Source of the DNA: Magnetominusculus sp039908505
GTDB taxonomy: Bacteria > Nitrospirota > Thermodesulfovibrionia > Thermodesulfovibrionales > Magnetobacteriaceae
Length of the DNA stretch: 64,000 nucleotides
NCBI GenBank assembly: GCA_039908505.1
Contig: JAMOAZ010000014.1
Coordinates: 7,737-71,736 of the forward strand
Reading direction: 5' to 3'
In this document: one piece after another, positions 34,335-43,015 of the stretch
Layout: each line of letters opens with the position of its first letter
How positions within the stretch are numbered: the stretch's first letter is position 1
Notes under the pieces: model-generated
What the model saw: the letters and a program-made list of their open reading frames with translations, nothing else
Told to the model about the DNA's origin: nothing
Database searches by the model: none
Translations under genes and position numbers: made by a program

Positions 34335-34354
34335 TTTTGGTGGTGCAAGGGTTA

Positions 34355-34957
34355 CTAATACGAAATCTGCGAGAGAATAGAGCCGTTTGAGCCGATAATG
34401 TACAGATTTGAGGTCTTGCTCGGCGTACCGCCATTATTGGTCATTGTTGTTGTGGTAACATACACATAACCATTTACAAACAGCGGTTCAGATGCGGTCA
34501 TCCCATCTAAACTGACTGACACTGGTGTGGCGTTTTGGTTAAACGGCAGCGATATGATGTTCAACACCGTAGACATACTGCCTGTCGTTGTGGAATTTAT
34601 CGTTGGTGGGTTAGCGGCAACAGCAACAAGCATGTCCATTGATGATGTGTCTTTTCCTATGACGAGACTTTTAACCATCCCATTAACTGCTATGGCCTGT
34701 TTTGCCCCCGACAACGCAATTGCCGTTATGTTTGACGTGAAGCTGCCCGATGTCAGACCAGAGGTGTTGATAGAAGCAACATATGCCGTGCCGTCGCTGC
34801 TTGCCACAAGTGGGGTTGTCATTTTAGACTGCATCATTGCCCCACCTGCATCCCCGCCAACCCCCCTACCATTACCTGGGCCGCCAAAGGCATATACCTG
34901 CTGCCCAAAAATCAGCAAAGTTGCCATAAGTGCTGCCAATACATAAATCTTCTTCAT
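34355..34957 (-). CDS. Exported beta-rich protein under ECF control
   Basis: The 200 residues begin with a signal peptide (MKKIYVLAALMATLLIFG, cleavage after VYA) and a Gly/Met-rich segment (GGPGNGRGVGGDAGGAMMQSK), followed by an all-beta domain (about 50-200) with NGMVKSLVIGKDTS. I do not recognise the family. GGAG precedes the ATG and an ECF-type promoter lies about 60 bases upstream, so it is likely a periplasmic or surface stress protein. A shorter paralogue follows. Confidence 0.75.
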   Translation of the reverse strand: MKKIYVLAALMATLLIFGQQVYAFGGPGNGRGVGGDAGGAMMQSKMTTPLVASSDGTAYVASINTSGLTSGSFTSNITAIALSGAKQAIAVNGMVKSLVIGKDTSSMDMLVAVAANPPTINSTTTGSMSTVLNIISLPFNQNATPVSVSLDGMTASEPLFVNGYVYVTTTTMTNNGGTPSKTSNLYIIGSNGSILSQISY

Positions 34958-35015
34958 TTTTGCTTCTCCTTTTTACTTTCCGGTTTAGTTAACGATGTTA
35001 ACCTTTCTATTATGG

Positions 35016-35042
35016 TAGACGTTTGACTTGCTAAAAGGTTAC
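35016..35042 (-). promoter_or_regulatory. ECF-sigma-type promoter of the exported-paralogue pair
   Basis: On the minus strand GTAACCTTTTA (35042-35032), ten bases, then CGTCTA (35021-35016): identical blocks and spacing to the sigma operon promoter at 33706-33732, while the ten spacer bases differ. This links the paralogues to the neighbouring sigma factor. Confidence 0.75.
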
Positions 35043-35074
35043 ATAGGGCGCAATAAAATATTTACGTCAACTGT

Positions 35075-35644
35075 TTAAGGTTGTAAAAACTTCAAACCGG
35101 CAATGGACTTTTGCATCTTGCCAGCATAGCGCTCCATTTCTGAGTATATGCAGCCGCAGTATTTCTGTCTGTAGAGGGATAGTTTTTTTGACATCGCAAT
35201 GCCGTCATGCCAGCCATTTCTGAAATCCTCTTCATAGAAATCGATTGAATATCTGTTGGCAAGCTCAGATGCTGTGTCAACAATGGTTTCATATTTCTGA
35301 TAAATGCTGTAGAGTAGGGTGGTTGAAAATGCGTCATAACCCAGTTCTTTTGCCTTTTGAGCAGTTTGGGTAAGCCTCATCCTGTAGCAGGCAGCACACC
35401 TGTCTTTTCCTTTTAATCCAGCGATTTCTATAAACTCAGCAAGACCGTAGTAATTGTCGTAGAGAATTTCAACTGGATTCTGAGAGACAAGCTGCTTAAC
35501 GGCATCCAAGCGCAGGGCGTATTCGGTAAGTGGATGAATGTTGGGATTATACCAGAAACCGGTTACGTCAATGCCCCTTTTTTTCAACACATCAAGTGGA
35601 AATACAGCACAGTTAGCGCAGCATATGTGAAGCAGTGCTTTCAC
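35075..35644 (-). CDS. queH: Epoxyqueuosine reductase QueH
   Basis: Last step of queuosine synthesis in organisms lacking QueG: reduces epoxyqueuosine in tRNA. The 189 residues carry the family's paired cysteines: CCANC at 8-12 (LLHICCANCAVFP) and CAACYRMRL (about 109-117), and a C-terminal YCGCIYSE that adds ligands for the iron-sulfur cluster. Length matches the DUF208 family. It follows ruvB by 11 bases. With queD at 12487, the host should make Q-tRNA. Confidence 0.93.
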   Translation of the reverse strand: MKALLHICCANCAVFPLDVLKKRGIDVTGFWYNPNIHPLTEYALRLDAVKQLVSQNPVEILYDNYYGLAEFIEIAGLKGKDRCAACYRMRLTQTAQKAKELGYDAFSTTLLYSIYQKYETIVDTASELANRYSIDFYEEDFRNGWHDGIAMSKKLSLYRQKYCGCIYSEMERYAGKMQKSIAGLKFLQP

Positions 35645-35655
35645 TTTAAAACCTC

Positions 35656-36666
35656 CTAAAATAACCGGCGCGGGGCGGTCTTGCCCAGGTGTTCATAGGC
35701 AAATGGGGTTGCAAGCCTTCCCCGTGGGGTTCGCTCAAGCAGGCCCTCCTGAAGCAGATACGGTTCATATACGTCTTCTATCGTGTCCTTGTCCTCGCTT
35801 ACTGAGGCTGATATAGTTTCTACTCCGACCGGGCCGCCGCCGAATTTCTCTATTATTGTAAGAAGAACCTTTCTGTCCATGTCGTCAAGTCCCAGCTTGT
35901 CGATATTTAATGACGAAAGGGCGACTTTGGCTATGTTTAGGTCTACGACACCGTTATTTTTTACCTGTGCAAAGTCACGGACGCGCTTTAGCAGTCTGTT
36001 TGCGATTCTTGGTGTGCCGCGTGAGCGTCTGGCAATTTCCAATGACGCCTCATCAGTAATCTCTATGTCAATAATCGACGCCGAACGGTTGATTATCACA
36101 ACAAGATCTTGATAACCGTAGTACTCAAGCCTGTTTATGACGCCAAATCTGTCCCTGAGAGGGGAGGTTAGGAGCCCCGTTCTTGTGGTTGCCCCGATTA
36201 GTGTAAATCTGGGCAGATTTAGTTTGAGCGTCCTCGCGCTTGGCCCCTGCCCAATAAGGATGTCGAGTTTAAAGTCCTCCATAGCGGGGTACATTATCTC
36301 CTCCACAATCCGGGGCAGGCGATGTATCTCGTCAATAAAAAGTATATCATTGTCCGAGAGGTTTGTTAAAATGGCCGCAAGATCACCGGCCCGCTCAAGC
36401 ACCGGCCCGGAGGTTGTCTTTATACTTACCTTGAGTTCGTTGGCTATGATATTTGCTATTGTAGTCTTGCCAAGCCCGGGCGGGCCGCAAAACAGGACAT
36501 GGTCAAGGGGTTCACCGCGGCGTCTTGCGGCCTCAATAAATATGCACAGGTTTTCCTTAATCCTCGTCTGCCCAATGAATTCCTGAAAAGACCCCGGTCT
36601 GAGTGTGTAGTCGCTCTGACCGTCTTCAGAGAGTGTTTGTGATTGAATTGTTCGTTCTTCTTTCAT
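35656..36666 (-). CDS. ruvB: Holliday junction branch migration DNA helicase RuvB
   Basis: AAA+ motor of the RuvABC complex. The 336 residues carry LRPGSFQEFIGQ at the start, Walker A GPPGLGKTT (about 61-69), Walker B ILFIDEIHRL, sensor TTRTG and the C-terminal winged helix ending GRLATPFAYEHLG. Standard length. The ATG lies 4 bases after the ruvA stop. ruvC is not adjacent. Confidence 0.97.
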   Translation of the reverse strand: MKEERTIQSQTLSEDGQSDYTLRPGSFQEFIGQTRIKENLCIFIEAARRRGEPLDHVLFCGPPGLGKTTIANIIANELKVSIKTTSGPVLERAGDLAAILTNLSDNDILFIDEIHRLPRIVEEIMYPAMEDFKLDILIGQGPSARTLKLNLPRFTLIGATTRTGLLTSPLRDRFGVINRLEYYGYQDLVVIINRSASIIDIEITDEASLEIARRSRGTPRIANRLLKRVRDFAQVKNNGVVDLNIAKVALSSLNIDKLGLDDMDRKVLLTIIEKFGGGPVGVETISASVSEDKDTIEDVYEPYLLQEGLLERTPRGRLATPFAYEHLGKTAPRRLF

Positions 36667-36670
36667 TGGA

Positions 36671-37249
36671 TTACTGCTCGGTCTTGGACAAATATTTTAA
36701 GGATTCCTTTAAGAGTGATTCAATGTCACGAATACCTTTTTTGTTGAGCTGATCGAGGACATGGATGACATCTGTCCTCTTGTATCCAAGATTGAGCAGG
36801 GCAGACATGGCATCCTCGTAATCTGTGTTAGCAAACGTAGTGGTTGAAACAGGGAGCTTCTCTTTGAGTTCAAGGACGATGCGTGAGGCGGTTTTCTTGC
36901 CGATTCCAGGGATTGCCGTAAGCGTATCAATGTCATTGGAATTTACAGCAGAGGCAAATTTTTCAGCAGAAAGTCCTGAGAGCGCCGCGAGGGCTATCTT
37001 TGGCCCAACACCGCTGACTGACAGCACCTTCGTAAAGATAAATCTTTCCTCCTCTTTAAGAAAACCGTAGAGCTGTAGTATATCCTCGCGCACATGTGTA
37101 TAGATGTACAGAAACACACCATGGCCCTCGGCGGGTAAGTTGGTAAGTACACATATGGGTACATGTACTTCGTAACCAACACCGTTTACCTCAATCAAAA
37201 CCATATCGGATTTCTTACGAGAAACCGTTCCTCTGAGTGATCCAATCAT
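36671..37249 (-). CDS. ruvA: Holliday junction DNA helicase subunit RuvA
   Basis: Tetrameric junction-binding subunit. The 192 residues comprise an N-terminal OB fold (MIGSLRGTVSRKKSDMVLIEVNGVGYEV), a middle helix-hairpin-helix domain with VSGVGPKIALAALSG and IPGIGKKTASRIVLELK, and the C-terminal three-helix domain that contacts RuvB (LLNLGYKRTDVIHVLDQL). It is the first gene of the ruvA-ruvB-queH unit. Confidence 0.97.
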   Translation of the reverse strand: MIGSLRGTVSRKKSDMVLIEVNGVGYEVHVPICVLTNLPAEGHGVFLYIYTHVREDILQLYGFLKEEERFIFTKVLSVSGVGPKIALAALSGLSAEKFASAVNSNDIDTLTAIPGIGKKTASRIVLELKEKLPVSTTTFANTDYEDAMSALLNLGYKRTDVIHVLDQLNKKGIRDIESLLKESLKYLSKTEQ

Positions 37250-37353
37250 CGGAGTTCTATAATACAGTAATCTTTGCTATAACATCAAATTAAAGTTTGA
37301 CCGGCATTCTGCCGATAGTATAATCAAACAGCACTGGTAAAATCTTTAGAAAC

Positions 37354-37377
37354 GTCGTATAACTTGTCGTATAACTT
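37354..37377 (+). repeat. Tandem 12-base direct repeat in a leader
   Basis: GTCGTATAACTT occurs twice without a gap, ending 13 bases before the ATG at 37391 and overlapping the region where transcription or translation would begin. It may be a paired protein-binding site or a slippage duplication. Confidence 0.5.
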
Positions 37378-37390
37378 AAGGGATAAAACT

Positions 37391-38425
37391 ATGATAGTAG
37401 AACAATCTAATATCAATATGTCATCTGCGTACAAACAGACACAGTCGTATGAAAAAACCGAGAACCTTTCCATTCGTGTTGGCACTGGCAGGAGGGCACC
37501 AGTAACTGGAGCTGCATCTGTCACCATACCCTCAGGGGATTCAGTTGCTATAAGTGAACAGGCAATGATTGCCCATAAATCTCAGTCCGAAGATTCCGAT
37601 AACGAGGACATCTTATTAACAGGTGATATGAAGATGCTGATTATTAAACTTATTTTAGAGAAATTGACCGGCAGGAAAATTGACCTTAAATCGATTAAGG
37701 GTATTATAGACTCACAAGACATAAGTGTTGGGCAAAACGCTGCACCGCCAGAACCATCTGTCGATATCTCATACAGCTCAACTGAGACCTATGTCGAACA
37801 ACAGGATTTGGCATATAGCGCCTCAGGTATAATTAAAACAGCGGACGGCAAGGAAATAAAATTCTCCATGAATCTTTCATTAAGCAGTGAGTTCATTCAG
37901 CAAAATAACATAAACTTTCATGCTGATAACGGCGTTAAACAAGACCCGCTTGTTGTGAACTATGCCGGTAATGCCGCGCAGCTCACAGGCCCAACCGTTG
38001 CCTTTGACCTAAATAGCGACGGTCAAAGCAAGAATATACGCTTTATCGGTTCGGGAAGCGGTTTTCTTGCCCTCGATACAAACGGCGACGGAGTAATAAA
38101 CAACGGCAGAGAACTCTTTGGCCCATCAACGGGAAACGGGTTTTCTGAACTGGCAGCGTTTGATTCAGACAATAGTGGCTGGATTGATGAAAATGACCCA
38201 GTTTATAATGCCCTAAGTGTGTGGACAAAGAACGCCAGTGCCGACGATAAACTCAGCTCACTGAAGGAATTAGACATTGGGGCAATTAACCTGGGAGTTC
38301 TCCCGACGAATTTCTCATACAAAGACGAGACTAATAAACTACAGGGGCAACTCAAAAGCACTGGGGTATTCTTAAAGGAAAGCGGCGGCGCCGGGTCGAT
38401 ACAACAGATAGACCTTATGACCTAA
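37391..38425 (+). CDS. Calcium-binding-repeat protein of unknown role
   Basis: About 344 residues from the ATG at 37391, chosen because TTAAGGG lies 9 bases upstream (a TTG at 37364 is in frame). The N-terminal half is polar and Ser/Gln-rich. The C-terminal half has DxDxDG-like loops: FDLNSDGQ, LDTNGDGVINNGRELFG and FDSDNSGWIDENDP. The block FDLNSDG...GFLALDTNGDG...NGRELFGP is a recurring module in large RTX-like and surface proteins. No signal peptide is visible, so type I export or a cytoplasmic place are both open. It is divergent from ruvA. Confidence 0.7.
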   Translation: MIVEQSNINMSSAYKQTQSYEKTENLSIRVGTGRRAPVTGAASVTIPSGDSVAISEQAMIAHKSQSEDSDNEDILLTGDMKMLIIKLILEKLTGRKIDLKSIKGIIDSQDISVGQNAAPPEPSVDISYSSTETYVEQQDLAYSASGIIKTADGKEIKFSMNLSLSSEFIQQNNINFHADNGVKQDPLVVNYAGNAAQLTGPTVAFDLNSDGQSKNIRFIGSGSGFLALDTNGDGVINNGRELFGPSTGNGFSELAAFDSDNSGWIDENDPVYNALSVWTKNASADDKLSSLKELDIGAINLGVLPTNFSYKDETNKLQGQLKSTGVFLKESGGAGSIQQIDLMT

Positions 38426-38447
38426 TACCATTTCTATCAATGTGGGA

Positions 38448-38654
38448 TTACTTGAGGAGCCCAAACAGTCTGAACATACCAGCTATCACAGCGGCCTGTG
38501 CAACAAGCATGGCGGCTACCCATTTAATGATGTCGGACTTGGCACTTTCAAGATCAGCCTTAGTAGCTAATTCCTTTCGTGAGCTTGTGTCGGCTTCGTT
38601 AATGATCTTGACAAGGGCCCCAGCTCCGTCGTCGCCAAGTTTTTTCCTTAACAC
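38448..38654 (-). CDS. Small coiled-coil/TM protein, perhaps N-terminally truncated (DUF1640-like)
   Basis: The 68 residues have a charged helical stretch (SSRKELATKADLESAKSD) and a C-terminal TM helix (IIKWVAAMLVAQAAVIAGMF), matching the last part of DUF1640/CCDC90-like proteins, which often occur in many copies in such genomes. The only available start is a GTG at 38654 with a poor ribosome site. The reading RYEVLRKKLGDD just upstream continues in frame only nine more codons to a stop, as if an older longer gene had lost its 5' end. Confidence 0.5.
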   Translation of the reverse strand: MLRKKLGDDGAGALVKIINEADTSSRKELATKADLESAKSDIIKWVAAMLVAQAAVIAGMFRLFGLLK

Positions 38655-38902
38655 CTCATATCTTGATATTTTTCAATATGTGTCTGCAGGGGCAAACGGT
38701 GTCAGCCGATCTCAGTCATCGTCATTTTACGATATATATAATTTAACATAATATATCTTATCGGACATTTTATATCAACATGTTTTGTGGATAACTTGTC
38801 GGTAATAGCTTGATTTTGCCTTGTAGAGCCTTTATGTACGCGCCTTTACCGGTATTGTCTAACTTTTAAGCAATCGATTATTCTTTATAAAATGGCAGGT
38901 TA

Positions 38903-40150
38903 TCAGATAATTATCAGCTCTCCGACAAGACGGTCTTTTGCTTGCCCGGTAACTATCAGTTTTACAAGGTGTTTTTCTCGTATCTCAAACCCTGGCACTG
39001 TCTCAGATGCTATTTTCAGATAATTTCCCGTTGTGCCCGTGAATGCACCGTCTTCAAGTTTTTCGACTACCGCGCACAGGGTTTTTCCCAGTTGCGCGGA
39101 CATGTATGTCTGCTTCTTTTCATTAGACAGTTCCCTTAGATATTGAGCGCGCTGTTTTTTAATACCTTCCTCTACATGGTCAGGCATCTCTGCAGCCTTT
39201 GTGTTTTTCCTCACCGAGTATGGAAATACATGCAGGTACACCAGCGGCATGGATGAGATAAACCCATATGTATCTCTGAAGTTATCTGCCGTCTCACCAG
39301 GGAATCCTACTATAACGTCCGAGCCTATGGATATGTTATCAACGGCATCAGTCAACCGTAAGATGGTTCGTCTGAAGTCCTCAGTGTTATACGGCCGGTT
39401 CATTTTCTTTAATATGCCATCGTGACCGCTTTGCAGCGGTACGTGGGCATGGCTGCAAATCCTGTCATTTTCAAAGAGCCGAATCAGTCTGTCTGTTATT
39501 TCACTTACCTCAATAGATGTCAGTCTGATTCTTACATTATTCGTATTTATCAATATGTGTTCGATAAGTTCTGCAAGTTCTATCTGGGGACTAAGGTCAA
39601 CTCCATAATAGCCTATATGAATCCCTGTTATGACGATTTCCATAAAGCCTGCCTCTTCGATTGCCTTGGCCTCGTGGACGATTTCGCTTACAGGTCTTGA
39701 CCTTGAGGCGCCTCTGGTTTGCGGTATTATGCAGTATGTGCAGGAGGCGTTGCAGCCGTCTTGTATCTTAAGCAATGCACGGCTGTTTGCGTGGTTTGCT
39801 GCTGGGGTAGTAAGGTTTTGGGTATGTCCGAATTTATCTTTGAAGTATGTGCCTTTGTCGTCATTTGTTACAATCTCCACATCCTTGCTTATCTGTCTTA
39901 TCAGTGGGGCGTTAAGCTCAGAATAGCAGCCTGTCACAATTACCGATGCCCCGGCCTTTAGAGCTCGCCTTATTAATTGTCTTGACTGGTAGTCGCTTTT
40001 GGCCGTTACGCTGCATGTATTAATTACGCAGACATCAGGTATTTCCTCAAGTGATGCCTTATTATGGGAGTTTTCCAGTAAGATGTTTTCAATCAGACTG
40101 CTTTCAGATTGGTTGGATTTGCAGCCCAGGGTCAGCACACAAAATTTCAT
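38903..40150 (-). CDS. mtaB: tRNA (t6A37) methylthiotransferase MtaB
   Basis: Radical SAM enzyme adding a methylthio group to t6A37 in tRNA. The 415 residues hold an N-terminal UPF0004 domain (TLGCKSNQSESSLIE), the radical SAM cluster CxxxCxxC in DGCNASCTYCIIPQTRGASRS (about 132-152) and a C-terminal TRAM domain. The GCKSNQ and RGASRS forms separate it from MiaB (GCQMN, RGRERS) next door. The two methylthiotransferases lie 14 bases apart and share an operon. Confidence 0.92.
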   Translation of the reverse strand: MKFCVLTLGCKSNQSESSLIENILLENSHNKASLEEIPDVCVINTCSVTAKSDYQSRQLIRRALKAGASVIVTGCYSELNAPLIRQISKDVEIVTNDDKGTYFKDKFGHTQNLTTPAANHANSRALLKIQDGCNASCTYCIIPQTRGASRSRPVSEIVHEAKAIEEAGFMEIVITGIHIGYYGVDLSPQIELAELIEHILINTNNVRIRLTSIEVSEITDRLIRLFENDRICSHAHVPLQSGHDGILKKMNRPYNTEDFRRTILRLTDAVDNISIGSDVIVGFPGETADNFRDTYGFISSMPLVYLHVFPYSVRKNTKAAEMPDHVEEGIKKQRAQYLRELSNEKKQTYMSAQLGKTLCAVVEKLEDGAFTGTTGNYLKIASETVPGFEIREKHLVKLIVTGQAKDRLVGELIII

Positions 40151-40164
40151 TAGCGCTGCTTGCC

Positions 40165-41475
40165 TTACCGGTCAGGCTGGCCTTCAAGTGAATGTCTAAA
40201 AGAATTTGTTATGTTTACCGTTATAAACATTCCTTTTTTAAATGATTCTACGGGGATAAAATTAACAATCTTATTTGTCCTCGTCCTTCCTGTCCAACGG
40301 GCCGGGTCTGAGGAGCTTTCTCCTTCGACGAGGATTTCTACTGTTTGACCCTTAAGCTTGCGGTTTATTTTATCTGTTATAACATCCTGTAGTTCAAGGA
40401 TTGTCTTAAGCCTCTCTGATTTTATTTCCTCATCAAGCTGTCCTTCCATCTCTGCGGCCCGCGTGTAACGGCGTTTTGAGTATTTAAATGCGAATACACC
40501 GTCGAACTCTATTTCTTTTAGTGCCGATAGTGTCTCTTTGTGGTCTTCGCTGGTCTCACCGGGGAAACCAGTTATTATGTCTGATGTGATTGTGATACCA
40601 GGGACGCTGTCTCTTAAGGCGGTTATTTTATCCAGATACTGCGCGTATGAGTATTTCCTGTTCATTGAAGACAGAATCTTTGAAGAGCCTGACTGAAGCG
40701 GCAGATGTATGTGTTCACATACCTTATCGAGGTCCCCGATTGCAGCAATTAACTCCGGTGACAGGTCTTTGGGGTGAGAGGTTACAAAACGTACCCGCTC
40801 AATTCCCTTGACCGCATTTACGGCTGTAAGCAGCTCTGCAAATGAGGTACATGTGCCATTGTTCGGGTCACAGTATGAGTTTACGTTTTGTCCAAGCAGT
40901 GTTATCTCCTTATAGCCCTCATCAGAAAGGGTTTTTATTTCGTTGACAATGCTGTCCATTGGCCTTGAGCGTTCCCTGCCCCTTGTGTGTGGGACTACGC
41001 AGTAGCTGCAAAAGTTATTACAGCCGTACATGATATTTACCCATGCCCGTGTGCCATCGTTTCTGATGGACGGGAGTTCTGTCTCCGCTAAATCTGGATT
41101 TTCTTCGACGGCGGCCTTTCGTTTATCTCTGAGGATGAGTTCAGGGAGTTTTGCGATATTTTGCGGGCCAAAGGTGAAATCAACATATTGATTATCAATC
41201 AGAAATTTCTCGCCCTCTTGTTGGGCGATACACCCTGAGACGACTATTTGCATAGCTGGACGCTTTTTTTTCAAACGCCTGAAGTACCCAAGTCTCGACA
41301 GAAACTTATGCTCGGCTTTCTCTCTGATACTGCAAGTGTTGAGGATTATCAGGGCGGCGTCCTCTGGTTTATTGGTAAAGGCATAGCCTTCACCCCGCAG
41401 GACTCCAGCTATCTTTTCTGTGTCGTGGACATTCATCTGACAGCCCCATGTTTGTAAGTATGCGACTTTATCCAT
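40165..41475 (-). CDS. miaB: tRNA-2-methylthio-N6-dimethylallyladenosine synthase MiaB
   Basis: Radical SAM enzyme that converts i6A37 to ms2i6A37. The 436 residues show TWGCQMNVHDTEKIAG at the start, the second-cluster cysteines in VSGCIAQQ, the radical SAM motif YGCNNFCSYCVVPHTRGRERSRP (about 150-172) and a TRAM domain at the end. Its ATG overlaps the TPR lipoprotein stop by one base. MiaA is not in the window. Confidence 0.95.
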   Translation of the reverse strand: MDKVAYLQTWGCQMNVHDTEKIAGVLRGEGYAFTNKPEDAALIILNTCSIREKAEHKFLSRLGYFRRLKKKRPAMQIVVSGCIAQQEGEKFLIDNQYVDFTFGPQNIAKLPELILRDKRKAAVEENPDLAETELPSIRNDGTRAWVNIMYGCNNFCSYCVVPHTRGRERSRPMDSIVNEIKTLSDEGYKEITLLGQNVNSYCDPNNGTCTSFAELLTAVNAVKGIERVRFVTSHPKDLSPELIAAIGDLDKVCEHIHLPLQSGSSKILSSMNRKYSYAQYLDKITALRDSVPGITITSDIITGFPGETSEDHKETLSALKEIEFDGVFAFKYSKRRYTRAAEMEGQLDEEIKSERLKTILELQDVITDKINRKLKGQTVEILVEGESSSDPARWTGRTRTNKIVNFIPVESFKKGMFITVNITNSFRHSLEGQPDR

Positions 41476-42218
41476 TAGTAATTTAATATCTCTAAATAGT
41501 TTGCATAATCCTGCTCGACTGTGCCGGTGCTTGTGCGTCTTTTCTTTTCAAAATCCTTTTGCGCCTTTTGGACATTGCCTTTATATTCCGGGGATAGACG
41601 TATCCCTTCCATAAGTGCATCGTTGGCCTCACCATACCGTCCGGCAGCATTGTGGCAGAGGGCTATTCCGAAGTATGAGCCTATATTAGTATGAGTTCTC
41701 GCAATGGAATCTTTGAAAGACCTGATGGCCTCGTCGTATTTGCCTATTCTGTATAAGGAAAATCCAAGGTTTTGATAAGACTTATCCGGTGTTGCATACA
41801 GGGGGTTTTTTAACGCGTCTCTAAATGCCTCTACAGATTCTGCCCATTTGCCCAATTCCGCGTATGTTATGCCGAGGTGGTTATATGCCTCGGAGTAATT
41901 CTTATCAACGGCGATTGCCTTTAGAAAGGATTCCTTTGCATTTTTATAGTCGCCAAACCGGTGGTAAACAAGGCCAATGGCATTTAAAGTTTCCTTGTCG
42001 TTAGGATTTATATCGAGGACCTTTTTGAATTCTACAAAGGCGCCCTGGTAGTCGTTTTCCTTCATCTTTGCAACTCCATGGGCGTAGTGTCCTTTAACTT
42101 TATTATCCTTTTTATAATCATTTTCCTGCTGAGAAGTCCCCGGGGTCGAACACGATGCAAGCATTGCCAATAGTAACAATAATTTAAGAAAATTACTTAA
42201 CTCCATATTTTTTATCAC
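41475..42218 (-). CDS. TPR-repeat lipoprotein
   Basis: The 247 residues start with a lipoprotein signal (LKLLLLLAMLASC, lipobox Cys23) and then at least five tetratricopeptide repeats (about 45-220; NAIGLVYHRFGDYKNAKESF is typical). The layout is like PilF/PilW or NlpI, outer-membrane lipoproteins that help assemble pili or complexes, but no pilus gene is near. It lies between scpA and miaB on the same strand. Confidence 0.85.
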   Translation of the reverse strand: MIKNMELSNFLKLLLLLAMLASCSTPGTSQQENDYKKDNKVKGHYAHGVAKMKENDYQGAFVEFKKVLDINPNDKETLNAIGLVYHRFGDYKNAKESFLKAIAVDKNYSEAYNHLGITYAELGKWAESVEAFRDALKNPLYATPDKSYQNLGFSLYRIGKYDEAIRSFKDSIARTHTNIGSYFGIALCHNAAGRYGEANDALMEGIRLSPEYKGNVQKAQKDFEKKRRTSTGTVEQDYANYLEILNY

Positions 42219-42275
42219 TATCCTTCTGTTTATCAGGTTTATATCCTTCCGATTTATATTCTTAGAGTATGGCAG

Positions 42276-43004
42276 CTAACGTTTCCTTATCCATATGTGT
42301 GAGAACTCAATATCCTGATAAGCGTAAGCAAGCCCCAGCCTCAATATCTCAAGCAGGGCCAGAAAGGTTATTATGACTTCCACCTTTGTTGCCGCATCCG
42401 TAAACAAACTATCAAACAAGATTTTCTCTTTCTCAAACTCAAGCCTCTCCGTAATAATAGCAATTTTATCTTTAATGGTCAAGTGTTCTTTTGTTATTGG
42501 CCTTACTGCAAAGGGTTTCTTGTCAATGACGCACTGAAGTGCTTTTACAAGGTCATACAGGTCTACGTTGATCAGGTATGGCTGCTGCTGTGTCTTAGAC
42601 GTCTCAAGTTCCCACTCAGGCTCCTTTGAGAAGATATTTTCCCATACCGCCTCCTTTTCCTTTAGTGAAAATGCCGCCTCCTTATATGATTGATACTCGA
42701 TAAGTCTCTGAACAAGCTCTGCACGAGGGTCTTCCTCTTCCTCCTGCCCTACCCTTTCTTCTGCTGGCAGAAGCATTTTAGATTTTATATGTATCAGTGT
42801 GGCCGCCATTACTATAAACTCACCGGCGATGTCAATGTTCAAGTCCTTCATAATGGTCAAGTACTCAAGGTACTGTCCAGTGATAAAGGCTATGGGGATG
42901 TCATAGATATCAATCTTGTTCTTATTGATAAGTGAAAGGAGCAAATCAAGGGGCCCTTCAAATACATCTAATTTTATTTTATACGCCGCTTCACCGCCAG
43001 GCAC
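42276..43004 (-). CDS. scpA: Segregation and condensation protein A
   Basis: Kleisin subunit of the SMC-ScpAB complex that compacts and separates chromosomes. The 242 residues carry the N-terminal kleisin motif VFEGPLDLLLSLINKNKIDIYDIPI (first part about 13-29) and a C-terminal winged helix (VEVIITFLALLEILRLG). The start is GTG at 43004 behind GAGGGG. scpB is about 4.6 kb away on the other strand. Confidence 0.93.
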   Translation of the reverse strand: MPGGEAAYKIKLDVFEGPLDLLLSLINKNKIDIYDIPIAFITGQYLEYLTIMKDLNIDIAGEFIVMAATLIHIKSKMLLPAEERVGQEEEEDPRAELVQRLIEYQSYKEAAFSLKEKEAVWENIFSKEPEWELETSKTQQQPYLINVDLYDLVKALQCVIDKKPFAVRPITKEHLTIKDKIAIITERLEFEKEKILFDSLFTDAATKVEVIITFLALLEILRLGLAYAYQDIEFSHIWIRKR

Positions 43005-43015
43005 TGTTTTCCCCT

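Noticed and set aside
33829..34380. Plus-strand open frame over the paralogue pair
   Set aside because: It covers both the shorter paralogue and the hairpin; no start signal; the minus-strand genes have paralogy support.
40775..40800. GTAACC-like block inside miaB as a third ECF promoter
   Set aside because: The CGTCTA block is missing at the required distance and it lies in the middle of a coding region.
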